Source: Bifiguratus adelaidae (taxonomy: Eukaryota; Mucoromycota; Endogonomycetes; Endogonales). Taken from it: a stretch of DNA of 64,000 bases. This document shows, piece by piece, positions 14,801 through 26,323 of the stretch (within the stretch, counting starts at the first letter, position 1; the number at the start of each line of letters is the position of its first letter). The translations under genes and the position numbers were made by a program. The stretch spans positions 97,037 to 161,036 of the forward strand of contig MVBO01000007.1 of the NCBI GenBank assembly GCA_002261195.1, written 5' to 3'. A model generated the notes under the pieces. That model was given only the letters and a program-made list of their open reading frames with translations. It did not search any database and had not been told where the DNA came from.

Positions 14801-15740
14801 ATGGAACATAGGGAAGGAGACAGTGGGCGGGACATGGACACTGATGTCGGTCAAGTAGACACACCTACTCCGCTCACTGCGCACAGGACACCAGGTGACT
14901 CGTGCAATGACCCCAACCCTCTTTACAATCTCCCGCCGACTCCGAGAGACTCACCAACATGTCGAATATGTCTGAGTGGCGTTGAGGAAGAACATGAACA
15001 GGGACGTCTCATCAGTCCCTGCTTATGCAAAGGTACCATGTACGTACTAGCGGAGCGGTTGCGCGACCTGGTGTCTCATGCCCCTGCAGGAAATACGTCC
15101 ATATCCATTGTTTGAACCGATGGAGACAATCCAGTCGTAAACGCGAGAGTTTCTTTGTTTGTGATCAGTGCAAGTATCGGTACCGGTTCTCTAGGACGAT
15201 TTGGGCGCGATGGGTGACCAATGAAGGCAGGTGCTTGAGCCCTTCATGCTGAATGTTCCTACTGACTACATCCATGAAGCTTTACTGACCTTCCTTACCG
15301 TGCTTGTCTTTATATTCACCTCCTTTGTCTCTGGTTTCATCATGAAGCTTCTGCTGTGGTGGATAGATCGCACCGATACCTTCTCCTTATTCTACGACCT
15401 TCCCTTTGCCACCTCCCTTCCCGCACCAGATACCTCGCTCCATTCCCTCCTCGTCATCGACTACCTTCACATGTTCCTGGGATTCACACTAATTGGTCTC
15501 TTTGGTTTCATCCATCTCGTCGTTTCCGTCTTTTACATTGGCACCATACCCCTCTCCACCCACAATATTCGATCCACCGCCCGCCTAGCACAACGCCGTG
15601 ATTCTCTCATTGCATGGATACTATTTAGTTTGATATGCGTCGGAGCAATGCGCGTATCCATAGAGATCTACAAGTATGTACGTGGTTTTAGTCGTCGCAT
15701 GTTGCAGCGTGTAGGTGATGCTATTGTTGAAGTCGGCTGA
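14801..15740 (+). CDS. RING-CH (MARCH-type) membrane E3 ubiquitin ligase
   Basis: Predicted membrane-bound ubiquitin ligase. The N-terminal RING-CH finger has the C4HC3 pattern CRICLSG, CLCKGTM, HIHCLNRW and CDQCKYRY, followed by three hydrophobic segments (about LLTFLTVLVFIFTSFVSGFI, the FLGFTLIGLFGFIHLVV stretch, and AWILFSLICVGAMRV). Exon 1 starts at ATG 14801; the open frame extends upstream only from a TTG. The first intron (from about 15038 to 15089) is GT-AG and splits the finger after GTM. The second, 15227-15279, has a GC donor (GCAGGT) and AG acceptor; only this splice joins WVTNE to ALLTFLTV in frame. This is much smaller than Doa10/SSM4, so it belongs with short MARCH-like proteins of unknown substrate. 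Confidence 0.85.
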
Positions 15741-15836
15741 TGCGCCGCAAGGCCGACGACGATCATCCATAAAAGGAAATCTTGGCCGTCTTGGCAGCCC
15801 TTCCTTGGCCGAAAAGGAACATTTTTGGAACGCTAG

Positions 15837-15844
15837 TTATAAAA
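15837..15844 (+). promoter_or_regulatory. TATA box of MFS gene
   Basis: TTATAAAA, 27 nt before the ATG at 15872, in the short gap after the RING-CH gene. Its closeness to the ATG implies a very short leader if it is used. Confidence 0.35.
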
Positions 15845-15871
15845 CGTTGCTTGTCCCGTCGAGTTGACTTC

Positions 15872-17635
15872 ATGGAGCCAACGTTAGCAACGGCTAACGA
15901 GGTCCAGGAACAGGCTGAATCAGCGGCAGTGAGGGAACTGACGTACAAGCGACCATGGTGGTCATTGAAGCCCTCGGCAGCCACGCTTATCGGTCCTATC
16001 GCCATATCAGTTATGGTGTTGGGGTCATTAAACAGTTCGCTTGCGCAGTATTTGCTGGAATCCATATGCGAGTATCTTGCAGCGCAAGACAAGATGAACA
16101 AGACTGAAGAACCAGACCTTCCGGATCTGCCGTTTGAATGCGATCCCTATCAAGCGCAAGCTATCGCGAGTAAGCTGTTACTCTGGTACGGCTTGTCCTT
16201 GACTCTTCCAAGTAAGTTGGACTATTTCTCGTTACAAGTAAACTCACAAGACCCGCGCTGCTAGGCCTCGTCATGACAGGATACGTTACCTCTCTTTCCG
16301 ATCGATACGGCCGAAAAGCCCTGTTAACTCTCAGTGGGACCGGGTGTATGATATACACCCTGGGATTGTTCTTGTCCGTCTTGTACTGGCGTATCGTCCC
16401 TGTGTGGCTCTTGTTTGTTCCTCCGTTCGCCTTTGGGCTTTGTGGAGGTACTGCCGCATTCCTTAGCACTGTGTTTGCCTATTTGTCCGATGTCACACCT
16501 CCGGAGAAGCGGACCGTGGTGTTCGGTCAGCTTGCCGGTTGGCTTATGGCGGGACAAACATTTGCGCCGTCTATCGGTGCATTCATCTACAAGGTATGCT
16601 ACAAGCTTTTGATGCGTTACAACCTTTGTACTCATACACATGTCGGCAGCAAACGGGTAGCTTCCTGATCCTGTGCGCCCTTATTCTTGCTGCTACCGTC
16701 ATTTTACTCTTCTACTTCGCCTTCATTCTTCCCGAATCTCATCCCAAGCACCAAAGGTCTTACAAACGAACCGAAGAAGACGTACAGCAGGATCAAAATC
16801 AAACCCGTTTCAGTTGGAATATCTTCAAGTCCCTTACCTTGCTATGGACCGTATCTGCATCTCCTGATGGCAACGAAGCGCATGGTTCTCGAACAGCGCT
16901 ACCTCTCTTGGCGTTCATTCACTTTTTCGTCTTGTTTAGTGCGCAAGCTTCACTAGGCATCCTCCCTCTCTATACCAAGGTCATCTTTGGATGGGATGCA
17001 TTGCAATCTGGCAATTACTGGGCCACGCTTTACGGCACACGCATGATTACCTTGCTGTTTGGCCTGCCCTTGATCAGGCGGTGGTGGGGCATTGCTTCAG
17101 CAGGTGCCGACACAACAGCGGCGTCCCAAGAGCCCGACGATGAAACACCTCTCCTCAATCGACCCATATCCGCCACCCCGAACCGTGACAGTCAATCCTT
17201 TGATCTCTCCATCCTTCGCATTGGCGTCTTTCTGGATGCCTTGTTCAACTCTATGATGGCCATAGCATCCCAAGCCTGGATGCTTTATATGGGTAAGTAC
17301 GCTTTGCCGAGTGCGATACTTCTCCATTCAACTCACGAACACCCTGACATGTAGTTGCGCCCATCTTTGGATTCTCCTCCATCTACTCTCCTTCCTTGCG
17401 ATCTCTTGTGACCTCTCTCATTCCCGCCACTGAAATTGGTTCCATCCTCGGAGCACTTTCCGTCGTTGAAGCAGCTGCCCAATTGTCCGGCGAGTTGGTG
17501 GGTAATTCCCTGTACAGTGTAACCGTCGCCTCCCTTCCATATGCCATTTGGATATTGTGCGCGACTATGGCGTTTGTAGGTCTTGTATTATCCTTGTTTG
17601 TCCGTGTTGTACCTAGTATTGTACACCGTGTCTAA
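15872..17635 (+). CDS. Major facilitator superfamily transporter
   Basis: Multi-pass plasma- or vacuolar-membrane transporter; the substrate is unknown. Exons are 15872-16211, 16265-16593, 16650-17292 and 17355-17635, all joined by GT-AG introns in frame. The MFS signature loop between TM2 and TM3 reads GYVTSLSDRYGRKALL, and a second conserved loop SDVTPPEKRTVVFGQLAG follows TM4. An acidic loop between the TM1 and TM2 regions (CEYLAAQDKMNKTEEPDLPD) and a central cytosolic loop with DDETPLLNRP separate the two halves. The layout resembles tetracycline/proton-coupled folate-type fungal MFS proteins (TCR-like). Likely 11-12 helices. No cluster partner indicates its cargo. Confidence 0.88.
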
Positions 17636-17850
17636 TAGTAGATCATATAAAGGTAGACATTTTTACACCCCGTGAAAGCCTCCATTGTAGAGCGCGTTTT
17701 AAAGTGCACGGACCAATTAGGATGCGCCTTACCTAAAGGCTTTCCTTTTATGGAAATTACGCTAGCAGCCCACATTTCTGTTTCTCACTTCGGTTTAGCA
17801 TATTCTCACTCTCTCTCACTCTTGTCCAGTATCTCCTCACTCTCTAGAAC

Positions 17851-19453
17851 ATGGCACCTGCAGTGGAGGAGAAGCAGTCGACATCAAGGGATGATATACA
17901 ACCTATAGGGCACAACCCTGTTTTGCGAGGTATCGATAACATATTTCGGTACATCGAGGCGCCGGCCAACCTTATGACTGTTTCGTCACTTTGGATATTC
18001 GACGAAAGTCTCGACACCAATCTCGTACACGACGCTCTAGTCGTCTTGGCCAAAGTACATCCCAAATACAATGAGGTCATTAAGGACGAGGCGACGTTTG
18101 GTGGTGCTTGGCTAGGAGGCACTCGAGCTGTTTGGCGTCCTTCTGGACTGGCGATTGATAATGTGGTACGATCACATACGTCAAAACATTATCTGGAAAA
18201 GGGAACGTTACAAGAACTCGAGAGATATATGGCGCAAGTGGTCGCTGAGCCCTTTGACCGCTCAGAGCCTTTGTGGAGAGCCTTTGTGGTGTTTGGACTG
18301 GAAGGTGGAGGTTCGGCCTTGTTTATGAAGGCGCATCACTGTATGGCTGATGGACAAGGTAAGGTAGAATAGTGTTCACTGCATTAATGACTGACATGCA
18401 GTCGACCTAGGATTCATCTTGTCCCTGCTACAGACCACCTCAGCGGCCCAGTCAATTCGGGATGCTCGCCAATCGGTTCCCAAGGCCGCAAAAGCCACAG
18501 CATTGACGCCTAGTGCCGATATATTACCCATATTCAAGCATTTACCAGTTTCCGTGAAACGCCGTATTCCTCCTTTCATTCTCTCGCTCTCGGCAGGCAT
18601 CCTCATGCTCTTTGAATGGTTGATGACCATTTTCTCTGGCATCGCGTACGCACTGTATGTTGGATTTTGGACCTTGTTTACCTTCAATCGATCATTGACA
18701 TACGCCGGACCCCAAACCGTTCGGAAACGCATGACATGGTCTCGCAAAGGCGTACCTATTGACCACATCCGAGTCATTCGACAAGCGTATGGCGTTACTC
18801 TGAACGATGTCATGCTCGCTGCAGTATCCAAATCACTTGCTCAGCATCTCAAAGAACCTCATGATCGGTACCTTCAAGTCCTCATCCCCATTTCCGTCCG
18901 ACCGAAGAGCGATTGCCGTTTCCAAAACATGACGTCCGGTTCCTGGGTATGGCTACCCATGGACAATCGCGCCTCATCCTCTTTCGATGCCGAATTGATT
19001 CACACCATCCACGACGACATGAAAAGAACCATGGCCTCATTGGTGCCTGCCGTGTGTTTTGCGTTCATGAACCTGTGCGGTCGTTTGGCACACTGGCTCC
19101 CCATTCCCGCCGTGCTCTTTTACAATCCTTGGATCATGCGTTATTTCCAAGATAATGTGCATGGTGTGATTACCAATGTTCCTGGACCGACCGAACCCAT
19201 ACAATTCGCGGGACGAACCGTCAAAGAATACCTTGTGTTTCCTCCACAAACCGGCAAGGGAGGATTAGGCATTGGTTTGTTGTCCTACTGTGGCCAAATG
19301 ACATTGGCCATTCAAACGGATGATGTCAACGATTCCGAAAGTCAACTCAAAGAGCTGGCCGATCATTTGGCTGCCTCGTTCGTAGGAGTGGTGCAAGAGA
19401 TGGTGGAGCAGGCAAAGTTGGCCAGAGAAGGTCAAGACAAGAAGACACAATGA
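17851..19453 (+). CDS. WS/DGAT-family O-acyltransferase (wax ester synthase type)
   Basis: Predicted to esterify fatty alcohols or diacylglycerol with acyl-CoA, making storage lipid. Two exons, 17851-18358 and 18402-19453 (intron 43 nt, GT-AG), give 519 residues. The catalytic HHxxxDG motif is present as HHCMADG near residue 163, just before the intron. The C-terminal conserved block NVPGP and the VLIPISVRP strand match the WES/DGAT1218 domain organisation, including the FDRSEPLWRAFVV lead-in to the active site. A hydrophobic stretch around residues 225-260 may tether it to the ER or lipid-droplet membrane. The family is well known from bacteria and plants (WSD1) and is patchy in fungi. The gene is tail-to-tail with the 5-phosphatase gene, 84 bp apart. 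Confidence 0.88.
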
Positions 19454-19537
19454 GCATCAGATCACATTGTATACCAGTGCATAACATGTACAATTCTATC
19501 TCTATCATTACACATCAGTAAACTCTATAGACTCGCT

Positions 19538-22500
19538 TTACTCTCGAACACTGAACCATTGCTCAAGTATTCTTCCTACATCCCCTTGGTATTGATCCAT
19601 CAAGACATTGATATGTTCAGCTCCACCCATTCCGTCTGCGTCACCGACACCAAAGGCTCGCAAATGGTCGCTTTTGCGCAGATCAATTTCGTGTGATAAA
19701 TACTTTGACCAGTGTGATTCCACCTGCGCAACACAATCATCTCGTTTGGCCGCATCCATCACCTTCGTCCTCACGATAAACTCGGCGGAAATGGGTTTGT
19801 GATCTGAAATGTTGCACGGGTGGGAGGTATAATAAAGGGTAGTCAATGAATGCGTGGTGGCATACTCGGGCGTCTCCTTGTCGTCGGTGGCAACATCAGG
19901 CCCGGCACGATACAGGATGCGATCACACCACGCGGGTATTCTCTTCTTTTCAGAAGAGTCGTAAATGTCCTCTCCGGGGTTGAACTTGTAAGTTGGATCA
20001 AACTCGATGGGTGCTTCATTGAACCATCTTAGGCGGAAGTTCTGATTGTTCTTTGACAATCTTTGCTTGGTGAGTTGATCGCAGGTCAAGAGATACTGCC
20101 GATTCTGCTGCTTGTCTTGAGGGTTCAGCTTGCAATGAATCTTTTCGATAATAGTATCTCTCGATACACCCGGTGGCAACTCAATGCGATAGTTGAGATC
20201 ACCACTAACGATACATAGATCATGGTCCATGATATGAGAACCATCTCCGCCCTGGACAAAGATGTCTGCGTAATCTGTTTCCTCAAAGAGTGCGTTCTTG
20301 AAGATGTTTTCAGCATCCTCATTACGCTCCTTGACGTGTGACTGGCCAGCTGCCAAATGACAATTGACGAAACAAATAGAAGTATGTTCAAACAAGAAAC
20401 GGATCGCAACGCCGCCCTACACAATGAAGAAAAGGTGAGTACGATAATACCAAAGGCATTTTGCAACCAATTATTACCTTATTGCCATGCAATCCCATCA
20501 TGCCCGTCTTGACAAGTGTCGCTCCTTTGCAGCTTGTCAGATGAAGCTCAGTAGACTTGACAAAGATGAGGCTGAACAGTCCAACCAAGTGCTCGGTCTT
20601 TAGTACCGTATATGCGTTGTAGCCATGTGCCATGCCAACAGCTTCTACGAGCTGGTCATGCCAAAGGCGATAGCGATGGTGCAAGTTCGGATCGTCTTCC
20701 TCAGGCAACGCGACATTCTTCTTTTTGGAGGTAAAGAAGGATTCTGTAGGGACAAATGAATATACAGTTTAACGCGAGCGGCCCATCACTTACTTGCTGA
20801 AGCCTTCTTGCTCTCGAGATCAATGATTTCTTGAATGCCAATAGCAATGATGTCAGGCGAACCACTTCCAGAGAGCCAGTCCACGAGGAAGTTACTCCAG
20901 CGTGCATCCAACTTTTCGGGTTTGTTCGCATCTATATTCCAAGAGCATATCAACACATTGATTGGCCGATACGTGCAATACTGCGGTTTAAGAAGCGACA
21001 TTTCACTATCTACTCGATAAAATCAGCATAATTTGTCTCACGTCCACGCACTCGACTTACCTTGCCAGTCCCGCTGCAACAATCCATCCCATATCTTGAC
21101 CATACCGTCCCGGTCCCAGCTAAGAACTCGAAGCTGACTATCACCATTGATCATGGCTACTCGATCAATGTGCAGGCCCATAATGGCACTGGTATGGGCA
21201 CGCCAGGCTTTGATGACCTTCCACCGTTCATATGAGACATCATAAATATAGATCATGCCCGTCTTATAGCCAACCCAAAGGTGATGATCGCCAACGCCCA
21301 ACATGGCTGATATCCCGTAGAGCGACACGTTCATGACTGCGGGCTTTTCAGCTATGTTGGTAGCAATGTCGCGGTCCCAGACAGTAACCTTGCCATCATC
21401 GTGCCCGGCATATACTTTGATCGTTACGCTCTTCGCTCGATCCGGGGACACTGCAGCGTAATCCGGAAGGATAGCGAGAGCTGTGATTTCACGCGTTTCA
21501 ATTGGACCCTTCAAGACGGCGCTCGTCATATTGTGCTGTTGCATACCCGTGAAACATTCAATGTCGCGATTGGAGCTCATCCACAAAGAGGGACTCCCAC
21601 TCCCGTCAGGCGCCGGTACAGCAATGACGGTGTGAGGTCGAACCGCCACCCGGAACCGTTCAGAATTGCCATCAAGCCACATATTTCCTTCTTCATCTCC
21701 TAGAACTGGCCAGGCATGTGTCACTCCTTCGTCGTCGATCGTCCAAATTTGGGTGTTTTTCCAGAGAAGCATGTGGGTAACGGAAGCCTTGTGCGCATTG
21801 GTTCTTTGCTGTATGATTTCATTGTTATAGACATCGTAGATGAGCAAGGAACCGTCGCTTTGCCCGACCCAAAGATAACGCCCCTCGTCGGTGAACTTGT
21901 ATGACGGAGCGAAAAGCAAGGCCGTCACACGGACTTCCGGATTGCCTGCCATAGTGACGGCATCTAGATATTGAGCCGAATCGGCTTGGTACAACCGGAC
22001 TTGGTGACTTGCAATGGCCAATGTGCTGGATGACACTGCACAAGTTCGTAATGGACTTCGGCTCGCGTTGGGAATCTCCAAAACCCTGGCTCCAGCGCCG
22101 TTTGGGCTCTCCAACAGAGGTGGTCTACGGTTTGCGTCCGTTAGAATAGGGTAGGATTTATCTGTAGGCGCCAGAAGGTTCGGATTCACGTATTGACCCA
22201 ATGGAGTAGTCCGTTTCGCCGGACCACCGACACTGTCTGCGTTCGAGCGATATGGGCTGACGGTTGCCATAGAGGATGGTTGTGGGGCTATCGTGGGTGA
22301 AGAGTCACTGTCTTGTCTTGGAGGTAACGGTGGAGGAGCGGAGCGCGGCGTAACTTCGGCTCGCTTCAGGTTGTGCAGAGGCGTCGGCCGTGGAGGCAAT
22401 GAGGGTGGCAACTCTTGCGCGTGGATGGCAAGCGATGGCTCTGCCCGCTCTGACTGGCTTTGTTGTGCTGGAGCGCTTATCGCCTTTACTTTCTGTCGGC

Positions 22501-23608
22501 TGCGCAAGCTAGGAGGCGGAGGGGGCGGTCGACGTTTTTGAGCTCCGGTAACTGGCGGGGCATTATCAGCATCTGAAAAGACATCTTTCGATGGCGTAGG
22601 TGGTAGTCGGACCGCTTCACGTGTATGTTCCAGTGCTGCCTCTTCTACCTCTGAATCCGAAGGGCCAGAATCCGAATCATCAAGATCCGAATCAGCTTCA
22701 AAGGGATTTGGAGGCTTTATTGGCGCAATAGTGTCACGAGGAGATGATTTGGGAACGTTGTTTGTTGCAGATTCACTCGCAGAATTCGCTGGCTTCGGTC
22801 GAGATGTTTGGTCGCTTGCCAACGGCGCATTCAACGAGGACTTCTTTTCAGACCCAGCATACATTTCCGTTGAGGATGAGAATGAGGATACTGGAGATTG
22901 CCTAGCTGAAGATATAACTGAAGTAGGCGTCCTGCTGGGAATATCCCTGCTAGCTATCGTCGAGGTCTGGGGAGATGGAGTGGGCTTTGGCGGTTTAGGT
23001 GTTGCCTGAGATTGCCGATTCGGCTCTGCTGCCGAAGTTGGACGGCTTGATTGAGAAATCCCAGTGTTACTGAATTGCTGAGATAACATGGACACTCTCT
23101 TTGCCGAACTCATGCTCGCTAGCTCGCTGGCAATGTCATCTCGCAAAGAAGGGGTATCGGCGGCCAGTGAGGGCGATACTGATCGTGGGCTGACCGAGAG
23201 TCGCTTGCTTCCATATTCCGAAGCATTTTCGGAGCTTTCTTCACTCTTCAACCAATCCTTTTGCTCAAAATTGGACGCGATCCTTGAGCGTGGTTGCGCT
23301 GCCAAGTTGTGCTGGCTGGGAGGCTTCTCTTGCGTAATGCTATCGCTCTGGCTTCTCAAAAAGGCGCTTGAGCGATCATTGTTGGATTCCAAAGGACTGC
23401 TTCTCTTCTGCGGGGTGTCATTGTACCCCAAAGGGGATGAAGCACGAACAGCACCTCCAAAGGGACCAATGTTCCTGGTTTGTGAACTGCTCAAGGTGCT
23501 GTTTTGAGTCGCTTCTTTGTCCTGTACACCCTCCTTATCTTGCCATTGTCGGCGCAAAGAGGAAAAGGAGCGCACCTCTGCTTCCTCCTCCTCTTTCCTC
23601 CCGTCCAT
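19538..23608 (-). CDS. Inositol polyphosphate 5-phosphatase with N-terminal WD40/beta-propeller
   Basis: Dephosphorylates the 5-position of phosphoinositides or soluble inositol phosphates. Four exons: 23608-21061, 21009-20794, 20743-20478 and 20416-19538, all GT-AG. The first 500 or so residues are Ser/Pro-rich and disordered, with polyproline and acidic patches. A WD40-like propeller follows (SHQVRLYQADS, YLWVGQSDGSLLIYD, VYAGHDDGKVTVWDRD, VLSWDRDGMVKIWD), then the IPPc catalytic domain with ICSWNIDANKP, IAIGIQEI, FVNCHLAAGQ, SGDLNYR, PAWCDRIL and ISDHKPISAEF, all catalytic residues intact. The propeller-plus-IPPc order matches plant 5PTase12-14-type proteins and lacks a SAC domain, so this is not a synaptojanin (Inp51-53). 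The start at 23608 is the first ATG that avoids the promoter; an upstream in-frame extension exists but looks non-coding. Confidence 0.88.
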
Positions 23609-23666
23609 GCCGATCTTTCGTTGTTTCGCGCTTAGTTTATAGCTGATTGTGACTGCGAAGGTTCCG

Positions 23667-23676
23667 ATCACGTGAT
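23667..23676. promoter_or_regulatory. ATCACGTGAT palindrome upstream of 5-phosphatase
   Basis: Same 10-bp palindrome as at 816-825, 59 bp upstream of the 5-phosphatase ATG, with a second CACGTG (GCACGTGC) at 23691-23698. Two closely spaced E-boxes suggest a bHLH-regulated promoter; inference only. Confidence 0.45.
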
Positions 23677-23812
23677 TACTTGACGAAATTGCACGTGCGT
23701 CTATCGTGAACAGATGCAGAACAATAGACCATTGATGGAATTGGACATTCATCACAGAGAGGTGCTGATAAGCAACGTTTTTATGAATCGCATCCATTCA
23801 TCAACACGGCCA

Positions 23813-25786
23813 TCAGTCATCCACCCAAGAATCATCATTTTTCATCTCTTGTCTACCCAAGGACGTGATTTGCAATGTGTTCTCTAGGACCGCTTGGCTG
23901 AGCGTGGTCTCTTGCCGCTCCTTGGCTAATGCCACGGCCAACCGTACCGCATTCTTGATCTGTCTCCCGTTCATGACATGTTTTGCCAAGTTTTCATGGT
24001 TGACGTCGCCAGAGATGGAAATGGACGCACGCTCCAACAGGTTTCTCCAGATCTGGACGCGAGCCTCGGGACTCAAGGGTTCATATCGCAATGCAATGGT
24101 GACTCTGCTTTCGAATGCGGGATCAAAATTACGAACTCTGTTGGTGGTGAGAAACAAGATGCCTGGATGGTACTCCAAGAGTCGCAGCATGACGCACACC
24201 ATTGAATTTCTTACTAGGTCGGAGATGCTTCGCTTTTCCAAAAAGACGTCGGCTTCATCCAGCAGCGTGATGGCATTCCAATCGGCACATAGCTCCAGGA
24301 CATCGCCGAGTCGTCGTTCCATGTCATCTGGAGCTATTCCCAGTTCTCCCATGGTCACGTAGTAGAGCGGTCGATGAAGCACTTCGGCAATCGCTTCAGC
24401 GGTCAACGTTTTTCCAACGCCAGGAGGACCATGGAATAAAAAGACACTTCTGCCGCGTTTACCACCAATGATGTCCTCGGCGTCTGCTTCGCTGCCAAAC
24501 CGGACCAAGGCACGGATGAGTTGCTTTCTCTCTTCAGCCAACACGAGACGATCAAAGGCGTCATCATGAAACTTGATGGGCTCGATACCGGAGACAAGAA
24601 CATGACCCCAAGCTTTTGCAGTAAAACTGAAGCCGACCAAGGCAGGCCAACAATAAATACACATTTCCTCAGGAACTGTGTCCCACAAAAGAAGCGCGTC
24701 TTGAGGTGCGGCTGAGGTTGAATTTGTATTGACCCATCGTTTGTATCGTCCAGCAATATTCACCATGGCCAGCGTTGGTTCGTCCATGCCTTGAGAGGCG
24801 TGGTGTCCAAGCGTAGCTCCGCGAGCCGCATCAATCATGACGCGACCGCCCAAAGGCAATTGATTGCTACCGGAGCCAGACAAGGACATGGAGCCTTGAC
24901 GTGTTGGAGGACTATGGAGAAAGAAGGTGTTTGGGGCATACGCCAAGAACTTGGCCCCGCCTACCCCAAACTGTACATAATTCTCACCTCGCTTCTGAAG
25001 AGAAGCCTTTTCGGTGGAATCCAAGGGACCATAGGTCAGTTCAGAAAGGGGTCGTGTGCGAACGCCGGTCCAGCCACTGAGCACTTCGGTGAAATTGACC
25101 AAGGTGAAGTGGTTGCCCATGGTCGCTACAAATTCCATGGTCCAATGGAAACTCTTTTCCATCCCAAGCAAAGAACGATGTTCTTCAAAGTACGATTCGA
25201 CAACCAGAAAGATGCCCGGCGTTCCTCCAAGCGTGGTCTTGCCCTGTACGGTAGCGCCAGGATGATAGAGCTCACCCAGAGAATCAAATATAATTGAGCC
25301 ACGCTGTATGAGTTGCCGAGCTTCTTTAATGTCCTCTTGGAAGAGGTCTTCCACTTTGCGAACGAGTTCTTCCAATCCAACGATAGAGATGGCTTGTTGC
25401 GCGTCTGTGATATGAAATCCAAATCCCGCCATCAGGTTTAATGTTCGCTGTCGCCAATACTGCAGAAAGATGGGAGTTAGCGCATGGATACCCTCGTTGT
25501 ACTTGCTCATGGCCTCGTACAGACACCGCAAGCGACCCAGAACCATGTAGAGTTGGTAAGCAGGCACGTCACGCAGTTGAGGCGACGTGAGGTACTGGCC
25601 CACGATAGCTCTCAGATTGACAGAGCCCAGCCGTTCCGAGGGATTAGGAAACTCAAAGACAGCTTCATTCTTGCTTGTACCCTTAACGATGAACGGTTCA
25701 AAGTTCTCGCCCCCAGTGGTCCGAATGGCTTGCGCAGCTGAACGCGTTGCAAGAGGCGGTGGTGGAGGAGGAGGGACGGTTGCCAT
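23813..25786 (-). CDS. AAA+ ATPase of the fungal orphan type (large N-terminal domain)
   Basis: Single-exon gene of 657 residues. The C-terminal AAA module has Walker A GPPGVGKT (residues 453-460), Walker B ITLLDEAD (about 505-512), a sensor-1-like FLTTNR and an arginine-finger region FDPAFESR. The N-terminal 400 residues contain a domain seen in many uncharacterised fungal AAA proteins, with a PGIFLVVESYFEEHRSLLG-like stretch and a probable beta-rich part ending RYKRWVNTN. A polyproline run follows the initiator (MATVPPPPPPP). The arrangement is like members annotated with DUF7025, for which no role is established. It is divergent from ASK1 across 537 bp. Confidence 0.85.
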   Translation of the reverse strand: MATVPPPPPPPLATRSAAQAIRTTGGENFEPFIVKGTSKNEAVFEFPNPSERLGSVNLRAIVGQYLTSPQLRDVPAYQLYMVLGRLRCLYEAMSKYNEGIHALTPIFLQYWRQRTLNLMAGFGFHITDAQQAISIVGLEELVRKVEDLFQEDIKEARQLIQRGSIIFDSLGELYHPGATVQGKTTLGGTPGIFLVVESYFEEHRSLLGMEKSFHWTMEFVATMGNHFTLVNFTEVLSGWTGVRTRPLSELTYGPLDSTEKASLQKRGENYVQFGVGGAKFLAYAPNTFFLHSPPTRQGSMSLSGSGSNQLPLGGRVMIDAARGATLGHHASQGMDEPTLAMVNIAGRYKRWVNTNSTSAAPQDALLLWDTVPEEMCIYCWPALVGFSFTAKAWGHVLVSGIEPIKFHDDAFDRLVLAEERKQLIRALVRFGSEADAEDIIGGKRGRSVFLFHGPPGVGKTLTAEAIAEVLHRPLYYVTMGELGIAPDDMERRLGDVLELCADWNAITLLDEADVFLEKRSISDLVRNSMVCVMLRLLEYHPGILFLTTNRVRNFDPAFESRVTIALRYEPLSPEARVQIWRNLLERASISISGDVNHENLAKHVMNGRQIKNAVRLAVALAKERQETTLSQAVLENTLQITSLGRQEMKNDDSWVDD

Positions 25787-26323
25787 GACAAGCAGGGACC
25801 AAGAAGTGTATGGGGAATTTGACTCTGGTGAGGCAGGGCACCTACGCTTCCGGTAGAGAGTCCCTTAATATCTGTCTTGCCAAGAAACGCCGAGCAAGCT
25901 CTAGACACTATATACAATCTCCGACTGGCAAGAGACCAGTCATGAATGGCATTCTTGTCATACATGGTTGGAGGCGAAAAGCCATGCCAAGTCAAAGGTG
26001 TCTGCTCACCGTTCCGTATCGCATCGCGTCTAAAGAAGAGATTTCAAGGCAGCCATAGACCAAGTGTGCCATATCCTCGTACGATGCTGACGCCTAGCGT
26101 TTGACATTCTGTCAAAGCACTTGCTCACAGCGTCGCCCTCCCGAGCTATATAAGCCTTCCAGAGCCCAAAGCCAAAGCAGAAGAAAGAGCGAGCCGCAAC
26201 CCTATTGTCCCTTGGAGGAAGTGTGAAATTTTAATGAATTAAATCGCGTCGAAACGCGTCAAATTTCTGGGTTTGGCAATTGCGTGTTTTGTCGCGCCTT
26301 GTTCTTGCTTGCGTGCCTACAGC
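25787..26323. promoter_or_regulatory. Divergent promoter region, AAA ATPase / ASK1
   Basis: 537-bp interval between divergent starts. It contains a good TATA box on the + strand at 26147-26154 (TATATAAG), 170 nt before the ASK1 ATG. No supported gene or repeat is seen in it. Confidence 0.45.
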
